Origin: Candidatus Bathyarchaeota archaeon
Lineage (GTDB): Archaea; Thermoproteota; Bathyarchaeia; Bathyarchaeales; Bathycorpusculaceae
Assembly (NCBI GenBank): GCA_003164295.1
Contig: PLTA01000045.1
Coordinates: 1-41,159 of the forward strand
Length of the DNA: 41,159 nt
Direction of reading: 5' to 3'
A program made the position numbers and the translations under genes. Shown here piece after piece: positions 1 to 6,929 of the stretch (its first letter is position 1; each line of letters begins with the position of its first letter). The notes beneath the pieces were generated by a model. It searched no databases, had not been told where the DNA came from, and saw only the letters and a program-made list of their open reading frames with translations.

Positions 1-2
1 AG

Positions 3-44
3 ATTCAAAGAGAAGCAAAGAAACTAGAAGAGATAACAAGCTGA
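3..44 (+). CDS. possible C-terminal end of an upstream gene (partial)
   Basis: Read from base 3, the plus strand gives a 13-residue charged tail (IQREAKKLEEITS) ending in TGA at 42-44. The composition looks like the helical C-terminus of a protein whose body lies to the left of the window. The other two plus frames also stop within 55 bases, so this is only a suggestion based on residue composition. Confidence 0.25.
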   Translation: MQREAKKLEEITS

Positions 45-62
45 CAGGATTCTAGGAAATTT

Positions 63-242
63 CTAAACTACATATTGGATTGCGAATGCGTTAACTCGCT
101 TGGTTTTCTTAAGCTCGATATGAGCGTTGACAAAAAGCCATTCAGAAAGCTTTTGACACTCGTCGGGGTTACATGAGAAACTTCTTGCTTTTGAATCCCA
201 CTTTTGGCAAAAAAGCGCAGGGAATTTCTGGATTGGTCGTTG
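63..242 (-). pseudogene. protein-like segment without a start codon, possible decayed small gene
   Basis: On the minus strand about 59 codons ending at 63 read like real protein: two cysteines in the stretch SFSCNPDECQKL, then a W-L-F helix and a basic tail. No ATG, GTG or TTG opens this segment. The longer open frame runs on into the antisense of the ALDH gene and looks random there. The rest of the gene-free stretch 45-405 is AT-rich, and I see no other structure in it. It may be a small Cys-containing protein that lost its 5' end or carries an indel. No function is assigned. Confidence 0.22.
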
Positions 243-405
243 TAAACAAGAATATGTTAGTATGAAAGTTGATTTATCATTTATGAAGCAGAAGTTAAGA
301 CTGTTATTCAGGTTTAAAATTTTATGAATTTTGGGATCGATATTCAGATTGCTTGGGTTGAGTTGTCTGACTTGTGTGTAAGCCGAATTGAGTTTTTTCT
401 TTTTA

Positions 406-1986
406 TTATGAAACAAGTGTTTGTGATTGGTCACGTAGAAAATTAAGCAGATAATTAGGTCCACATACTCCTCGCCCTGTTGCCCCACTTGCGTTCCAAC
501 CCGTAAAAGATTGGGCTCCTGGCCATGCCCCCGTGGTTGCTCCACCGCTCCTGTTTGCATAGAGGACGCCGAACTGGACCTGGTTCATGAAGGCTTGTAT
601 TTCTTTAGGGTCTTCGGAGAAGATTCCTGCTGTCAATCCATACTCGGTATCGTTGACTTTGGCGATAGCTTCTTCAAGAGTTTTGAATTCGTTCAAGACA
701 ATTAGTGGCATGAATAGTTCGTCTTTGAAGAGTCTGTGAGTCGATGGCAAACCAGTGATGATCGTAGGCGAAAGATAGAAGCCTTTTCCGAATTTGTCCG
801 TTTTGAGTACTTTTCCTCCACTAAGCACTTTCCCACCTGCTTCCATAGCTTCCCTCAATGCCACAGTGAATTTCTCAACCACGCCTTCTTTAATCACTGG
901 TCCCACGAAAACCTCTTTTTCTCTGGGATCACCGACCACAATCTTTTCAGTTCGTTCGCAAAGTGCTTTCAGAAATTTATCTCGAACACCGCTCTGCAAA
1001 TAGATTCTTGAAGTTGCACTGCATTTCTGACCTCCATAACCAAACGCTGATCTTACCGTCCCCTCAACCGCTTTGCTGATGTTAGCAGACGAAGTTACAA
1101 GAACAGGATTTTTGCTTCCCATTTCGAGAATCATGGGCTTAGGGTATGGTTGCTGGGTCAAGAACTCCCGATACAACCTCATTCCAACGTCTCTGGAACC
1201 TGTGAAGGCAATTCCAGCGACATCTCTGTTTGAAACAAACTCCGCTTCAAAATTTGGACCGGGACCTGTAACATAGTTTATTGCTCCCGCAGGCACACCA
1301 GCATCCTTGAACACATTGTAAAGCATCAAACCCGTAAGCGGAGCCTCGATAGTCGGCTTGAGAATAACCGTGTTCCCAGTAAGGAGAGCACCAAGAGCCA
1401 TTCCGTTAGCCAACATAAAAGGAAAGTTGAAAGGGGAAATCACAGGCCAAACGCCAAAAGGTTTTGAAACGACCGTGCAATCTTCGCCTGGTCCGCCTCC
1501 ATCCATCTTTTCGATATACCCCTTTTTATCTTCCATATTTTTAGAATAGAACTTTATCGCATCTATGGCTTCCCAGCATTCAGCCAACGCTTCAACCCGA
1601 TTCTTCCCAACCTCATAAGTGATGGCAACCGCAATGTCAAATTTCCGCTCATCAATCAAATTGGCTGCCTTATTCATGATTTTGATCCGTTCCTGCCAGC
1701 TTTTGGTGCTCCACATTGGGAATGCTTTTTTGGCTGCCTCGATTGCAAGTTTGGCATGTTCCCGCGTGCCAATTTGGAATGTGCCTACAGTTATTGAAGT
1801 GTCAATAGGGCTTTGATGAGTGAATTCGCCGATCGTTGACCATACCTCATCTTCTCCAATGTGTAGAGGGTAACGCTGTCCAAACTGCTTCTCAAATTTT
1901 TCCAAAGCAGCCTCATATTTGGAATGAATGGTCTCGTCTGCAAACAATGTGACATAAGTTATTTTTGGAGAAGCAGTTTTTGCCAT
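406..1986 (-). CDS. aldehyde dehydrogenase, probably L-glutamate gamma-semialdehyde (P5C) dehydrogenase type
   Basis: The 526-residue NAD(P)-dependent aldehyde dehydrogenase oxidises an aldehyde to its acid. The catalytic set is visible: Asn187 in SPFNFPF, general base Glu288 in LEMGSKNP and nucleophile Cys322 in GYGGQKCSA. The long N-terminal arm, the GQKCSA context and the C-terminal G-W-N-x-SG..GPNYLLNFL segment resemble the RocA/ALDH4 class, which converts P5C/glutamate semialdehyde to glutamate. No proline dehydrogenase is next to it, so the substrate is inferred. The ATG at 1986 follows an AGGTTG stretch that may serve as ribosome binding site. It is a full-length single gene; the next gene on the same strand ends about 75 nt upstream. 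ALDH membership is certain, the substrate less so. Confidence 0.82.
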   Translation of the reverse strand: MAKTASPKITYVTLFADETIHSKYEAALEKFEKQFGQRYPLHIGEDEVWSTIGEFTHQSPIDTSITVGTFQIGTREHAKLAIEAAKKAFPMWSTKSWQERIKIMNKAANLIDERKFDIAVAITYEVGKNRVEALAECWEAIDAIKFYSKNMEDKKGYIEKMDGGGPGEDCTVVSKPFGVWPVISPFNFPFMLANGMALGALLTGNTVILKPTIEAPLTGLMLYNVFKDAGVPAGAINYVTGPGPNFEAEFVSNRDVAGIAFTGSRDVGMRLYREFLTQQPYPKPMILEMGSKNPVLVTSSANISKAVEGTVRSAFGYGGQKCSATSRIYLQSGVRDKFLKALCERTEKIVVGDPREKEVFVGPVIKEGVVEKFTVALREAMEAGGKVLSGGKVLKTDKFGKGFYLSPTIITGLPSTHRLFKDELFMPLIVLNEFKTLEEAIAKVNDTEYGLTAGIFSEDPKEIQAFMNQVQFGVLYANRSGGATTGAWPGAQSFTGWNASGATGRGVCGPNYLLNFLRDQSQTLVS

Positions 1987-2060
1987 AAAACAACCTGAGT
2001 CAAACTTCTACTTAATGGTTTAGGAAGGGTATTGCTTGAGGGAAACTCTACTGCCATAGA

Positions 2061-2264
2061 CTAGCTTTTCTTAACGCTAATTGTATCTTTGATGTTATCA
2101 AGCACTTGCACCATCCATCTAGCGCTGAAACCCGCCAATGCGCACAAAAATATAACAAAAATCTGCGACTTGACTGCCGTTGTCGTATCTCCAGTTGTTG
2201 AAATTAATCCTGCGATGAAAACCATGTATGCTAATGCACCAAAAATGGAGCCCATAATAGGCAA
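2061..2264 (-). CDS. small two-helix membrane ORF, probably the 3' part of an amber-interrupted gene
   Basis: This 67-residue ORF starts at TTG 2264 (an ATG follows at 2255). It holds two hydrophobic segments, roughly residues 3-22 and 33-52, and a short charged tail. It lies exactly in frame with the upstream ORF ending at 2274: the two are separated only by a TAG and the three sense codons Tyr-Ile-Leu. Reading through TAG gives one four-helix protein of about 231 residues. The Trp-Tyr-Pro-stop-Tyr junction sits in an aromatic-rich linker where another Trp (TGG) would fit. Either a nonsense mutation or error split the gene, or this is a reinitiated second protein. Family not recognised. Confidence 0.55.
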   Translation of the reverse strand: MPIMGSIFGALAYMVFIAGLISTTGDTTTAVKSQIFVIFLCALAGFSARWMVQVLDNIKDTISVKKS

Positions 2265-2273
2265 TAAAATATA

Positions 2274-2756
2274 CTATGGGTACCAGGATTTTCTAAATTT
2301 TCTTTTGTTTACGTTTTGCCAGAGCCACCAGAAACCGTAAACAACGCCGCCTAATGCGCCCCAAATAAATGCGTAGCTGGGAATCCATAGAATGTTTAGG
2401 TTCAGTATAGCTGTTTGATCTAATCCCCATGAGATCAAGATAGCGGCAAATAGTGCTATCAAGTAAATTAGTGCTGGCCAAGCATAGAAATAGTTGAAAC
2501 GCCATTCCATGGGAGCTGAGTTGACGTAGTCGTTGAATTCTTGCAAAGCTTGGCTGTAAGTGCTTCGAGCATCGTTCGTTTTTGGCGGAGTAGCTGATAA
2601 ATCGTTTAGAGCGCTTACTATTTTGTCCATTATTGATTTGTATTTGGCAGCATCGTTTTTTAATAAGCCATTTTCGTTTGCTCCTTCTAGTGCTGTCTGC
2701 AAATCGGAAACGGTGTTTTTCCAATAAGTTACTTCATCGGTTTTAGCTTGAGACAA
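2274..2756 (-). CDS. membrane protein with N-terminal helical domain, likely interrupted by in-frame TAG
   Basis: The 160-residue protein has a soluble, mostly helical N-terminus (about 1-85, charged) and two membrane segments (about 92-111 and 118-145), the second rich in Trp. It then has a basic stretch KRKFRKSWYP before the amber stop at 2276-2274. The same frame stays open past the stop into the next ORF, which adds two more membrane segments, so the original protein was probably about 231 residues. It is the second gene of a minus-strand cluster, 24 nt after the 131-residue ORF. Many other genes in this window use TAG as a normal stop, so general TAG recoding is unlikely. Function unknown. 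Confidence 0.7.
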   Translation of the reverse strand: MSQAKTDEVTYWKNTVSDLQTALEGANENGLLKNDAAKYKSIMDKIVSALNDLSATPPKTNDARSTYSQALQEFNDYVNSAPMEWRFNYFYAWPALIYLIALFAAILISWGLDQTAILNLNILWIPSYAFIWGALGGVVYGFWWLWQNVNKRKFRKSWYP

Positions 2757-2780
2757 AGTTACTCCTTCATCATTAACAGC

Positions 2781-3176
2781 TTAAGAATCAGGGTCATCGA
2801 AGCGAAGTTTAGGTTTGGACGATTTCGTTTCCTTTGATAAAAGTAGATTATTATTTTTCTTAAACTGCTCAACTGTTTTTGTCATTAGATCAATGTTTAT
2901 CTTATCACGTTTACCGAAAAGTGCATCCGCTTCATCAAGCTTTACTATTAACTCCTTGTTGATTTGGGATCTAAGTTGGTCCGGACCGTAGAATTTTAAG
3001 TGTCCTTCTTTGTCTATTTCTGCAACGAAATCTTTTGAACTAAGGTCTGAATAGATGCCAGAAGTGTGACTCCCCGTGATTGTTATATGCCCCTTTTTAG
3101 AAGCTTCTGAACTGAGGTTGAATGAGTTGATTGTGACTTTTTCGATTCGTCTGCCTTTCTTTTTAGCTACTGACAC
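2781..3176 (-). CDS. conserved-looking hypothetical protein, 131 aa, soluble
   Basis: First gene of the minus-strand cluster. It uses GTG at 3176, and a GAGGT ribosome binding site lies about 6-7 nt upstream on the minus strand. The N-terminus is very basic (KKKGRR), followed by a beta-rich stretch with alternating residues (ITITGSHTSGIYSD) and a C-terminal charged helix and Lys/Ser tail. No membrane segment and no catalytic motif are seen. Position and spacing suggest co-expression with the membrane protein downstream, perhaps as its cytoplasmic partner (inference). No family recognised. Confidence 0.65.
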   Translation of the reverse strand: MSVAKKKGRRIEKVTINSFNLSSEASKKGHITITGSHTSGIYSDLSSKDFVAEIDKEGHLKFYGPDQLRSQINKELIVKLDEADALFGKRDKINIDLMTKTVEQFKKNNNLLLSKETKSSKPKLRFDDPDS

Positions 3177-3420
3177 AAAACAACCTCTGCTTTACTAATG
3201 AATAATGTATCAAGTAACAAGATTTTCCATGGGACAATTTGGGCATATTGCGTCGAGTGGTTAAATGAAGTCAAAAAGAGAAAAGAATCTTTAATTATAT
3301 TTCTTCAACGGAGAAATCGGAATTGTTGATGTTGCTATGACAACTTCAACTTATCGTAATCTCTTCGTGTAGGCTGGAACAGGTGTGGGTTAACATTTTG
3401 GACAAGACTTATAGGTTAGC

Positions 3421-3528
3421 ATGGTTACCTTTGGTTGGGTTTTTGAAATGGTATTGCACAGATTTGAAGAAGAAGACGAAGACTGCGAAGACGACTGCGA
3501 CTGTGAAGACTGCGAAGACGAAGAATAA
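3421..3528 (+). CDS. candidate 35-aa acidic Cys-rich microprotein
   Basis: An ATG at 3421 opens a 35-codon frame ending TAA at 3528. The first 15 residues are hydrophobic/aromatic (MVTFGWVFEMVLHRF). The rest is almost only Glu, Asp and Cys, with four Cys in CEDDCDCEDC, a composition that could bind metal. A weak AGGT lies just upstream. T-rich DNA follows the stop. The opposite strand carries an 83-codon frame of Ser/Gln runs that is the antisense of this low-complexity stretch and looks less natural. It could also be only a GAA/GAC simple repeat. This is the only candidate gene in the stretch 3177-3663. Confidence 0.35.
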   Translation: MVTFGWVFEMVLHRFEEEDEDCEDDCDCEDCEDEE

Positions 3529-3663
3529 ACTTCTTCCACTTTCTTTTTTCTAAATCTTAATTTTTCATTAAAAAAAATAATTTTAAAAAAAGTTGATTGA
3601 GCTAGACTTATTGAAAGAACAACAATAGTTGGTGGTAGCACCGGGTGTTGTTCTTCTTAGCTT

Positions 3664-3918
3664 TTAGGTTTTTCGAGATTCAATTATACCCCGGCATTTG
3701 TCAGCATATTGGCAATATTCTAGGCAGGCGGCTGATTTGTCGGGGCGCTTCCATTCGGCTCCACAACTTGGGCAAGTAGTTTTGTCTTCATCACTCCAAA
3801 TTTCAAGGTCGCCGCCGCAAACATGGCATTTAATAAAAGCTGGTTTAGGCTGAAGCAAGTCACGAAGTCCAGGGCACGTTTGAGGGTTCTTTTCAACTGG
3901 TTTGCCTTTAGAGCTCAA
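3664..3918 (-). CDS. small zinc-ribbon protein
   Basis: This 84-residue protein carries a zinc ribbon: CHVCGGDLEIWSDEDKTTC PSC, i.e. two CxxC knuckles about 15 residues apart. It is followed by a second Cys group (C-x3-C-x5-C in CLEYCQYADKC). An earlier Cys lies at TCPGL. The start ATG overlaps the end of the upstream ferredoxin-like gene by 11 nt, so the two are translationally coupled. As third gene of the ArsR-ferredoxin operon it probably takes part in the same metal or redox response, which is an inference. No enzyme domain is seen. Confidence 0.75.
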   Translation of the reverse strand: MSSKGKPVEKNPQTCPGLRDLLQPKPAFIKCHVCGGDLEIWSDEDKTTCPSCGAEWKRPDKSAACLEYCQYADKCRGIIESRKT

Positions 3919-4552
3919 CTATTTCACCCCCAATCTTCACTTCAAACTCTTTAACTGGGATTTTTTTGTCTGACTTTTCAAGAGCTTTATTTACTGCCCA
4001 TTTTAAACCTGCGCAGCAAGGAACTTCCATGTGTACAACGGATACGGAGGCAATCGTGTTTTGTTTGAAGATTTCAGTCAATTTCTCTGCATAAGCCATT
4101 GCATCGTTGAATTTTGGGCAACCAATAATGGTTCGTTTACCAACCATTAAGTCGTGGAAGTTTTTGATCGCAATTGGGGCGCAGTCAGCTGCAAATAACA
4201 GATGGGCATTCTCAAAGAATGGCGCCTTTACTGGGACTAAATCTAGCTTTACTGGCCATTGCGGTTTTTGTGGCGTCTGGTTGGCTTGGATGTTTATGGT
4301 TGGCGATGTGTTTCTGCTTTTAAGGTGTTCGTGGGTTTCGGTTTCGTTAAAAGGGTCAGCTTCACGTTCGGTAATTGTTATGGCTCCTTGAGGGCACTGT
4401 CCCGAGCAGGCACCTAGCCCGTCGCAATAAACCTCTTTGATAATTTTAGCCTTTCCGTTCACAATTTGCAACGCGCCTTCAACGCATTTAGGAATGCAGT
4501 TGCCGCATCCATTGCAGAGATTTTCATTTATATTTACAATTTTTCTTTTCAT
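3908..4552 (-). CDS. 4Fe-4S dicluster ferredoxin-like protein with C-terminal Cys domain
   Basis: The 214-residue protein begins with two ferredoxin [4Fe-4S] motifs: CNGCGNCIPKC near residue 13 and CDGLGACSGQCP near residue 43. A linker of about 40 residues follows. A second domain (about 95-214) has isolated cysteines (AADCAP, IIGCPKF and VPCCAGLK). This architecture is known from anaerobic archaea and clostridia as an uncharacterised iron-sulfur protein, cytoplasmic, presumably in electron transfer. It starts 1 nt after the ArsR gene ends and overlaps the zinc-ribbon gene, making a three-gene operon. Domain identity is clear; the redox partner is unknown. Confidence 0.82.
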   Translation of the reverse strand: MKRKIVNINENLCNGCGNCIPKCVEGALQIVNGKAKIIKEVYCDGLGACSGQCPQGAITITEREADPFNETETHEHLKSRNTSPTINIQANQTPQKPQWPVKLDLVPVKAPFFENAHLLFAADCAPIAIKNFHDLMVGKRTIIGCPKFNDAMAYAEKLTEIFKQNTIASVSVVHMEVPCCAGLKWAVNKALEKSDKKIPVKEFEVKIGGEIVEL

Positions 4553-4553
4553 G

Positions 4554-4874
4554 TTAGTTTTCTCCTTTTAGACATTTCCCGTCCATGGGGCAGAATTTTG
4601 ACGCGTGGTTTTCGATTGCAGTGAAGATGGGACGCAGGGTTTCCTCGTTGATGGTGTAGATATGATTTTTTCCTTCCCGTTTTACCAGGATGAGATTACA
4701 TTGAAGAAGGGGTTTTAGGTTGTGCGAGATCATGCTTTGCTCTTGTCCAAGTGCTGTGGCTAATTCGTTCACGCTCATGGGTTTCTCCATTAATTGTTCG
4801 AGTGCGGCGAGTCTGGTGGGGTTCGATAGGTTGGTAAAGAAGCGGTAACAGATGTTTGTTATTGCTGGTTTCAT
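4554..4874 (-). CDS. ArsR-family winged-helix transcriptional regulator
   Basis: This 106-residue ArsR/SmtB-type repressor has the helix-turn-helix at about residues 33-60 (SVNELATALGQEQSMISHNLKPL) and the beta-wing following (LVKREGKNHIYTI). The C-terminal helix ends in a KFCPMDGKC pair of cysteines that could be the sensing site for a metal or oxidant (inference). It leads the operon arsR-ferredoxin-zinc ribbon. A perfect 20-bp palindrome lies 37-56 nt upstream of its ATG and touches the TATA box, the expected layout for autorepression. Confidence 0.85.
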   Translation of the reverse strand: MKPAITNICYRFFTNLSNPTRLAALEQLMEKPMSVNELATALGQEQSMISHNLKPLLQCNLILVKREGKNHIYTINEETLRPIFTAIENHASKFCPMDGKCLKGEN

Positions 4875-4910
4875 TTTTCATCTTGCCTATTGTTGTATGA
4901 ATTATATTTC

Positions 4911-4930
4911 ATATGAATAATTATTCATAT
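4911..4930. promoter_or_regulatory. perfect 20-bp palindromic operator of the ArsR operon
   Basis: The sequence ATATGAATAATTATTCATAT equals its own reverse complement over all 20 bases. It lies between the TATA-like element and the ArsR start codon, so a dimer bound here would block transcription. Half-site GAATAAT matches the style of ArsR-family imperfect 12-2-12 operators. The binding protein is inferred from position. Confidence 0.7.
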
Positions 4931-4936
4931 AAATAT
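4926..4936 (-). promoter_or_regulatory. TATA box for the ArsR operon
   Basis: On the minus strand the run ATATTTATATG lies about 55-60 nt upstream of the ArsR ATG, giving a predicted start near 4905 and a leader of about 30 nt. It overlaps the right end of the palindrome. Confidence 0.5.
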
Positions 4937-5080
4937 TGTGTTGTTACAGGTTTTTTCAAATATGCCTGTCTCTTCCAAAAGGAATTCACTCTTTAAACGA
5001 CATCTTAAAAAAAATTAAGTGACTTTAAAGACTATGGACAAATTTAACAAGAAATTTTTGTATAGAAAATTTCAAAATCA

Positions 5081-5197
5081 TCAATATTCTCTGTCTTTTT
5101 TCCAGATGTTTAAGGAGCATTGCCCCCAACAGTAACTACTTGCTTTGTACATACAGCATCCACAATTTGGAGAATCAAAAAATCTACGCTTACTCAC
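5081..5197 (-). CDS. candidate 38-aa Cys-rich small protein
   Basis: In the 441-nt gene-free stretch 4875-5315 the minus strand has a 38-codon frame from GTG 5197 to TGA 5081. It is basic and holds five Cys in the pattern NCGCCMYKASSYCWGQC, with aromatic residues between them as in small metal-binding or disulfide proteins. A GAGAGAT ribosome-binding-like stretch lies about 5 nt before GTG. A 17-codon frame (MATQKC...ERFL) ends in TGA that overlaps this GTG (GTGA), a possible leader peptide. A TATA-like TTTATTTAT lies further up. The composition is far from random AT-rich DNA. Family not recognised. Confidence 0.5.
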   Translation of the reverse strand: MSKRRFFDSPNCGCCMYKASSYCWGQCSLNIWKKDREY

Positions 5198-5315
5198 AAA
5201 AATCTCTCGATAGATAATATAGCAGACATGCATTTCTGTGTTGCCATACTTTTACTCGATAAATAAAACAGTTAATAGTTAAGTTCCCATCTTAAGAATT
5301 GACACGGTTAAAATT

Positions 5316-5744
5316 ATGGCACTTGACTTTCAAGGAAACATAGTTTCTGTTATTCAAGTTATTGCATTAATCTTGCTCATTATAGGCGTGTACCCTTACA
5401 GAATAAGAACTAAGAACAGAAACCTAATAATGCATGGCTTTCTAAGCATTTTAGCGCTTGCACTCAACTTAACAACAGTTATTTCCGTAATGATTCCGAT
5501 TTTTAGCACAAGCATCACTTTCATTAGCGGATTGCCAATTTTACAGTCAACCATTGTTTGGCTCCATGTTGCCTCTGGATTAGCTGCAATCATTTTGGGT
5601 CTTGTTATCATTGGTTCTTGGATAGTTCATCCTTTAGGAGAACTCGGTTGTTCAAAAGTGTGGCGATTGATGATACCCACTTTCTTAATTTGGGCTCTCG
5701 CATTGGTATTGGGATTAATAATACACATTTACAATATTGTATAA
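5316..5744 (+). CDS. four-helix membrane protein (DUF420 / cytochrome b561-like)
   Basis: This 142-residue integral membrane protein has four hydrophobic helices at about 8-28, 38-62, 78-103 and 115-140. Histidines sit in or at the ends of helices (LIMHGFL, WLHVASG, LIIHIYN), an arrangement seen in DUF420 and b561-like proteins, where they can ligate haem. Haem binding here is inference. There is no signal peptide or soluble domain. An ATAAATAAAA element at about 5259-5268 fits a TATA box roughly 50 nt upstream. It is followed by a separate FMN-barrel gene. Confidence 0.6.
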   Translation: MALDFQGNIVSVIQVIALILLIIGVYPYRIRTKNRNLIMHGFLSILALALNLTTVISVMIPIFSTSITFISGLPILQSTIVWLHVASGLAAIILGLVIIGSWIVHPLGELGCSKVWRLMIPTFLIWALALVLGLIIHIYNIV

Positions 5745-5836
5745 TGCTGTGATAACTTTTACAAAAGATTGATTTAATAATTGCTGTTTAAACAAATTCT
5801 AAAGTTTAATATTACCTCGCATCTAAGTGGTAAAGT

Positions 5837-6328
5837 ATGTCTTTTCATGTTAGGCGTAAGGATCGGGAAATAACCGATTGTGAAGAGTTGAAGCAAGTTC
5901 TAAAAAGTACTAAGTATGTTACGATTGCTCTCTCCATGCATGACGAGCCGTATCTTGTTTCCCTCAGCCATGGTTATGACGAAGAAAAAAATTGCCTCTA
6001 TTTTCACTGCGCATCCGAAGGAAAGAAACTGGAATTCCTAAAAGCGAATAGCAGGGTGTGGGGACAGGCGCTGTTGGATTTTGGAGTCACTGAGAAGTGC
6101 GATTATGCTTATACCTCTGTTCATTTCAGCGGCAAAATGACTCTGATAGATGATTTGGTTGAGAAGCAGCATGCGATGGAAGTGCTTGTGCGCCAGGTCT
6201 CCATTAACCCCGAAGCCACGCTCTCAAAGATTAAGCCTGAACGCCTCTCTTCTGTGACGATGGGCAAAATCGACATAGATTACATGTCGGGCAAGAAGCA
6301 TCAGAGCCCAAAAACTGCCCTTCAATGA
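5837..6328 (+). CDS. pyridoxamine 5'-phosphate oxidase-like FMN split-barrel protein (NimA type)
   Basis: The 163-residue cytoplasmic flavoprotein is of the PNPOx-like/NimA type. Visible marks are the N-terminal MSFHVRRKDREIT segment, the barrel strand YVTIALSMHDEPYLVSLSHG and LYFHCASEGKKLEFLKAN, the FMN phosphate-binding strand seen in NimA-type proteins. These proteins typically reduce nitroimidazoles or flavin-bound small molecules; the native substrate is unknown. The length is normal. The start ATG follows a GTGGTAA stretch. It is probably transcribed alone. Confidence 0.8.
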   Translation: MSFHVRRKDREITDCEELKQVLKSTKYVTIALSMHDEPYLVSLSHGYDEEKNCLYFHCASEGKKLEFLKANSRVWGQALLDFGVTEKCDYAYTSVHFSGKMTLIDDLVEKQHAMEVLVRQVSINPEATLSKIKPERLSSVTMGKIDIDYMSGKKHQSPKTALQ

Positions 6329-6388
6329 AGGGTTTTTGTATCCTATAGCATTTAGTTTTTTGGAAGGCACAAAATTATCCATTAAAGG

Positions 6389-6398
6389 TTTAAATAAA
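6389..6398 (+). promoter_or_regulatory. TATA box of the IrrE-like gene
   Basis: TTTAAATAAA centred about 37 nt before the ATG at 6431 fits an archaeal TATA box with a leader of roughly 10 nt. Confidence 0.45.
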
Positions 6399-6430
6399 AC
6401 TTTTTTACCAGAAAGAAGCAAGGCTTAAAA

Positions 6431-6781
6431 ATGAAAGATAAGAAACTGGAAGAGAATTACTTTGTCCTTGATGCACAGTTACCAATAGTCTTGGTTTCTA
6501 AAATTGTTAAGACACTTGCCAAACTACCTATTGAAGTTCAGGAATTTGTCGATGAAAATGTTCAATTTATCGAGGGTCGTGCAAGCACGATTCGTAAAGA
6601 ACAAATTATTGAAAAACCCGTCTTTATTATTTTGCGAGCAAACAATTCTGAATTCACAATCGCACATGAAGTTGCTCATGCATGGTTAAACCATGATGAA
6701 CAAAAAGCAGACCCGTCCATGTATGACAAAAACCAAAAAGAAGCAAATCAATTAGCCAAAAAGTGGTTAAAATCCTCATGA
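6431..6781 (+). CDS. minimal ImmA/IrrE-like zinc metallopeptidase
   Basis: The 116-residue protein has the zincin motif H79-E80-V-A-H83 in IAHEVAHAWLNHD, followed by the helix KEANQLAKKWL. Its Glu104-Ala-Asn pattern matches the third-ligand helix of the ImmA/IrrE family (HExxH ... E-A-N-x-F-A). Family members cleave regulators, for example phage repressors or the DdrO repressor, but usually come with an HTH partner. None is adjacent. It is small for the family and has no N-terminal HTH. A PLD-like gene follows about 150 nt downstream with its own promoter; the two may belong to a stress or defence set (inference). Confidence 0.65.
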   Translation: MKDKKLEENYFVLDAQLPIVLVSKIVKTLAKLPIEVQEFVDENVQFIEGRASTIRKEQIIEKPVFIILRANNSEFTIAHEVAHAWLNHDEQKADPSMYDKNQKEANQLAKKWLKSS

Positions 6782-6902
6782 AACAACTTTATTTTTATTC
6801 TTGATAATATCCCTAAGCCGGCTGATTTAGTTATCATGGCTTCTATTTCCTTTTGCCTTTACATTTAAAACTTGCCACCTAAAAACCACGCAAGAAAAAT
6901 GT

Positions 6903-6912
6903 TTTATATAAA
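6903..6912 (+). promoter_or_regulatory. TATA box, leaderless promoter of the PLD-like gene
   Basis: TTTATATAAA is centred about 23 nt upstream of the ATG at 6930, which places the transcription start at or next to the start codon. This is a textbook archaeal leaderless promoter and supports 6930 as the true start. Confidence 0.65.
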
Positions 6913-6929
6913 CAAACATACTTTATGCT

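Noticed and set aside
511..1816. Several plus-strand ORFs of 60-90 codons antisense to the ALDH gene
   Set aside because: They are mirror frames of a strongly conserved coding sequence and lack domain-like content.
2274..2276. TAG as pyrrolysine or general sense codon
   Set aside because: TAG terminates many intact genes here (for example at 7910, 9750, 28456, 29792), no pyl genes are in the window, and the context suggests an original Trp.
3390..3641. 83-codon minus-strand ORF rich in Ser and Gln
   Set aside because: Its composition is the antisense reading of the GAA/GAC-rich stretch at 3465-3525; the plus-strand 35-codon frame is the better candidate.
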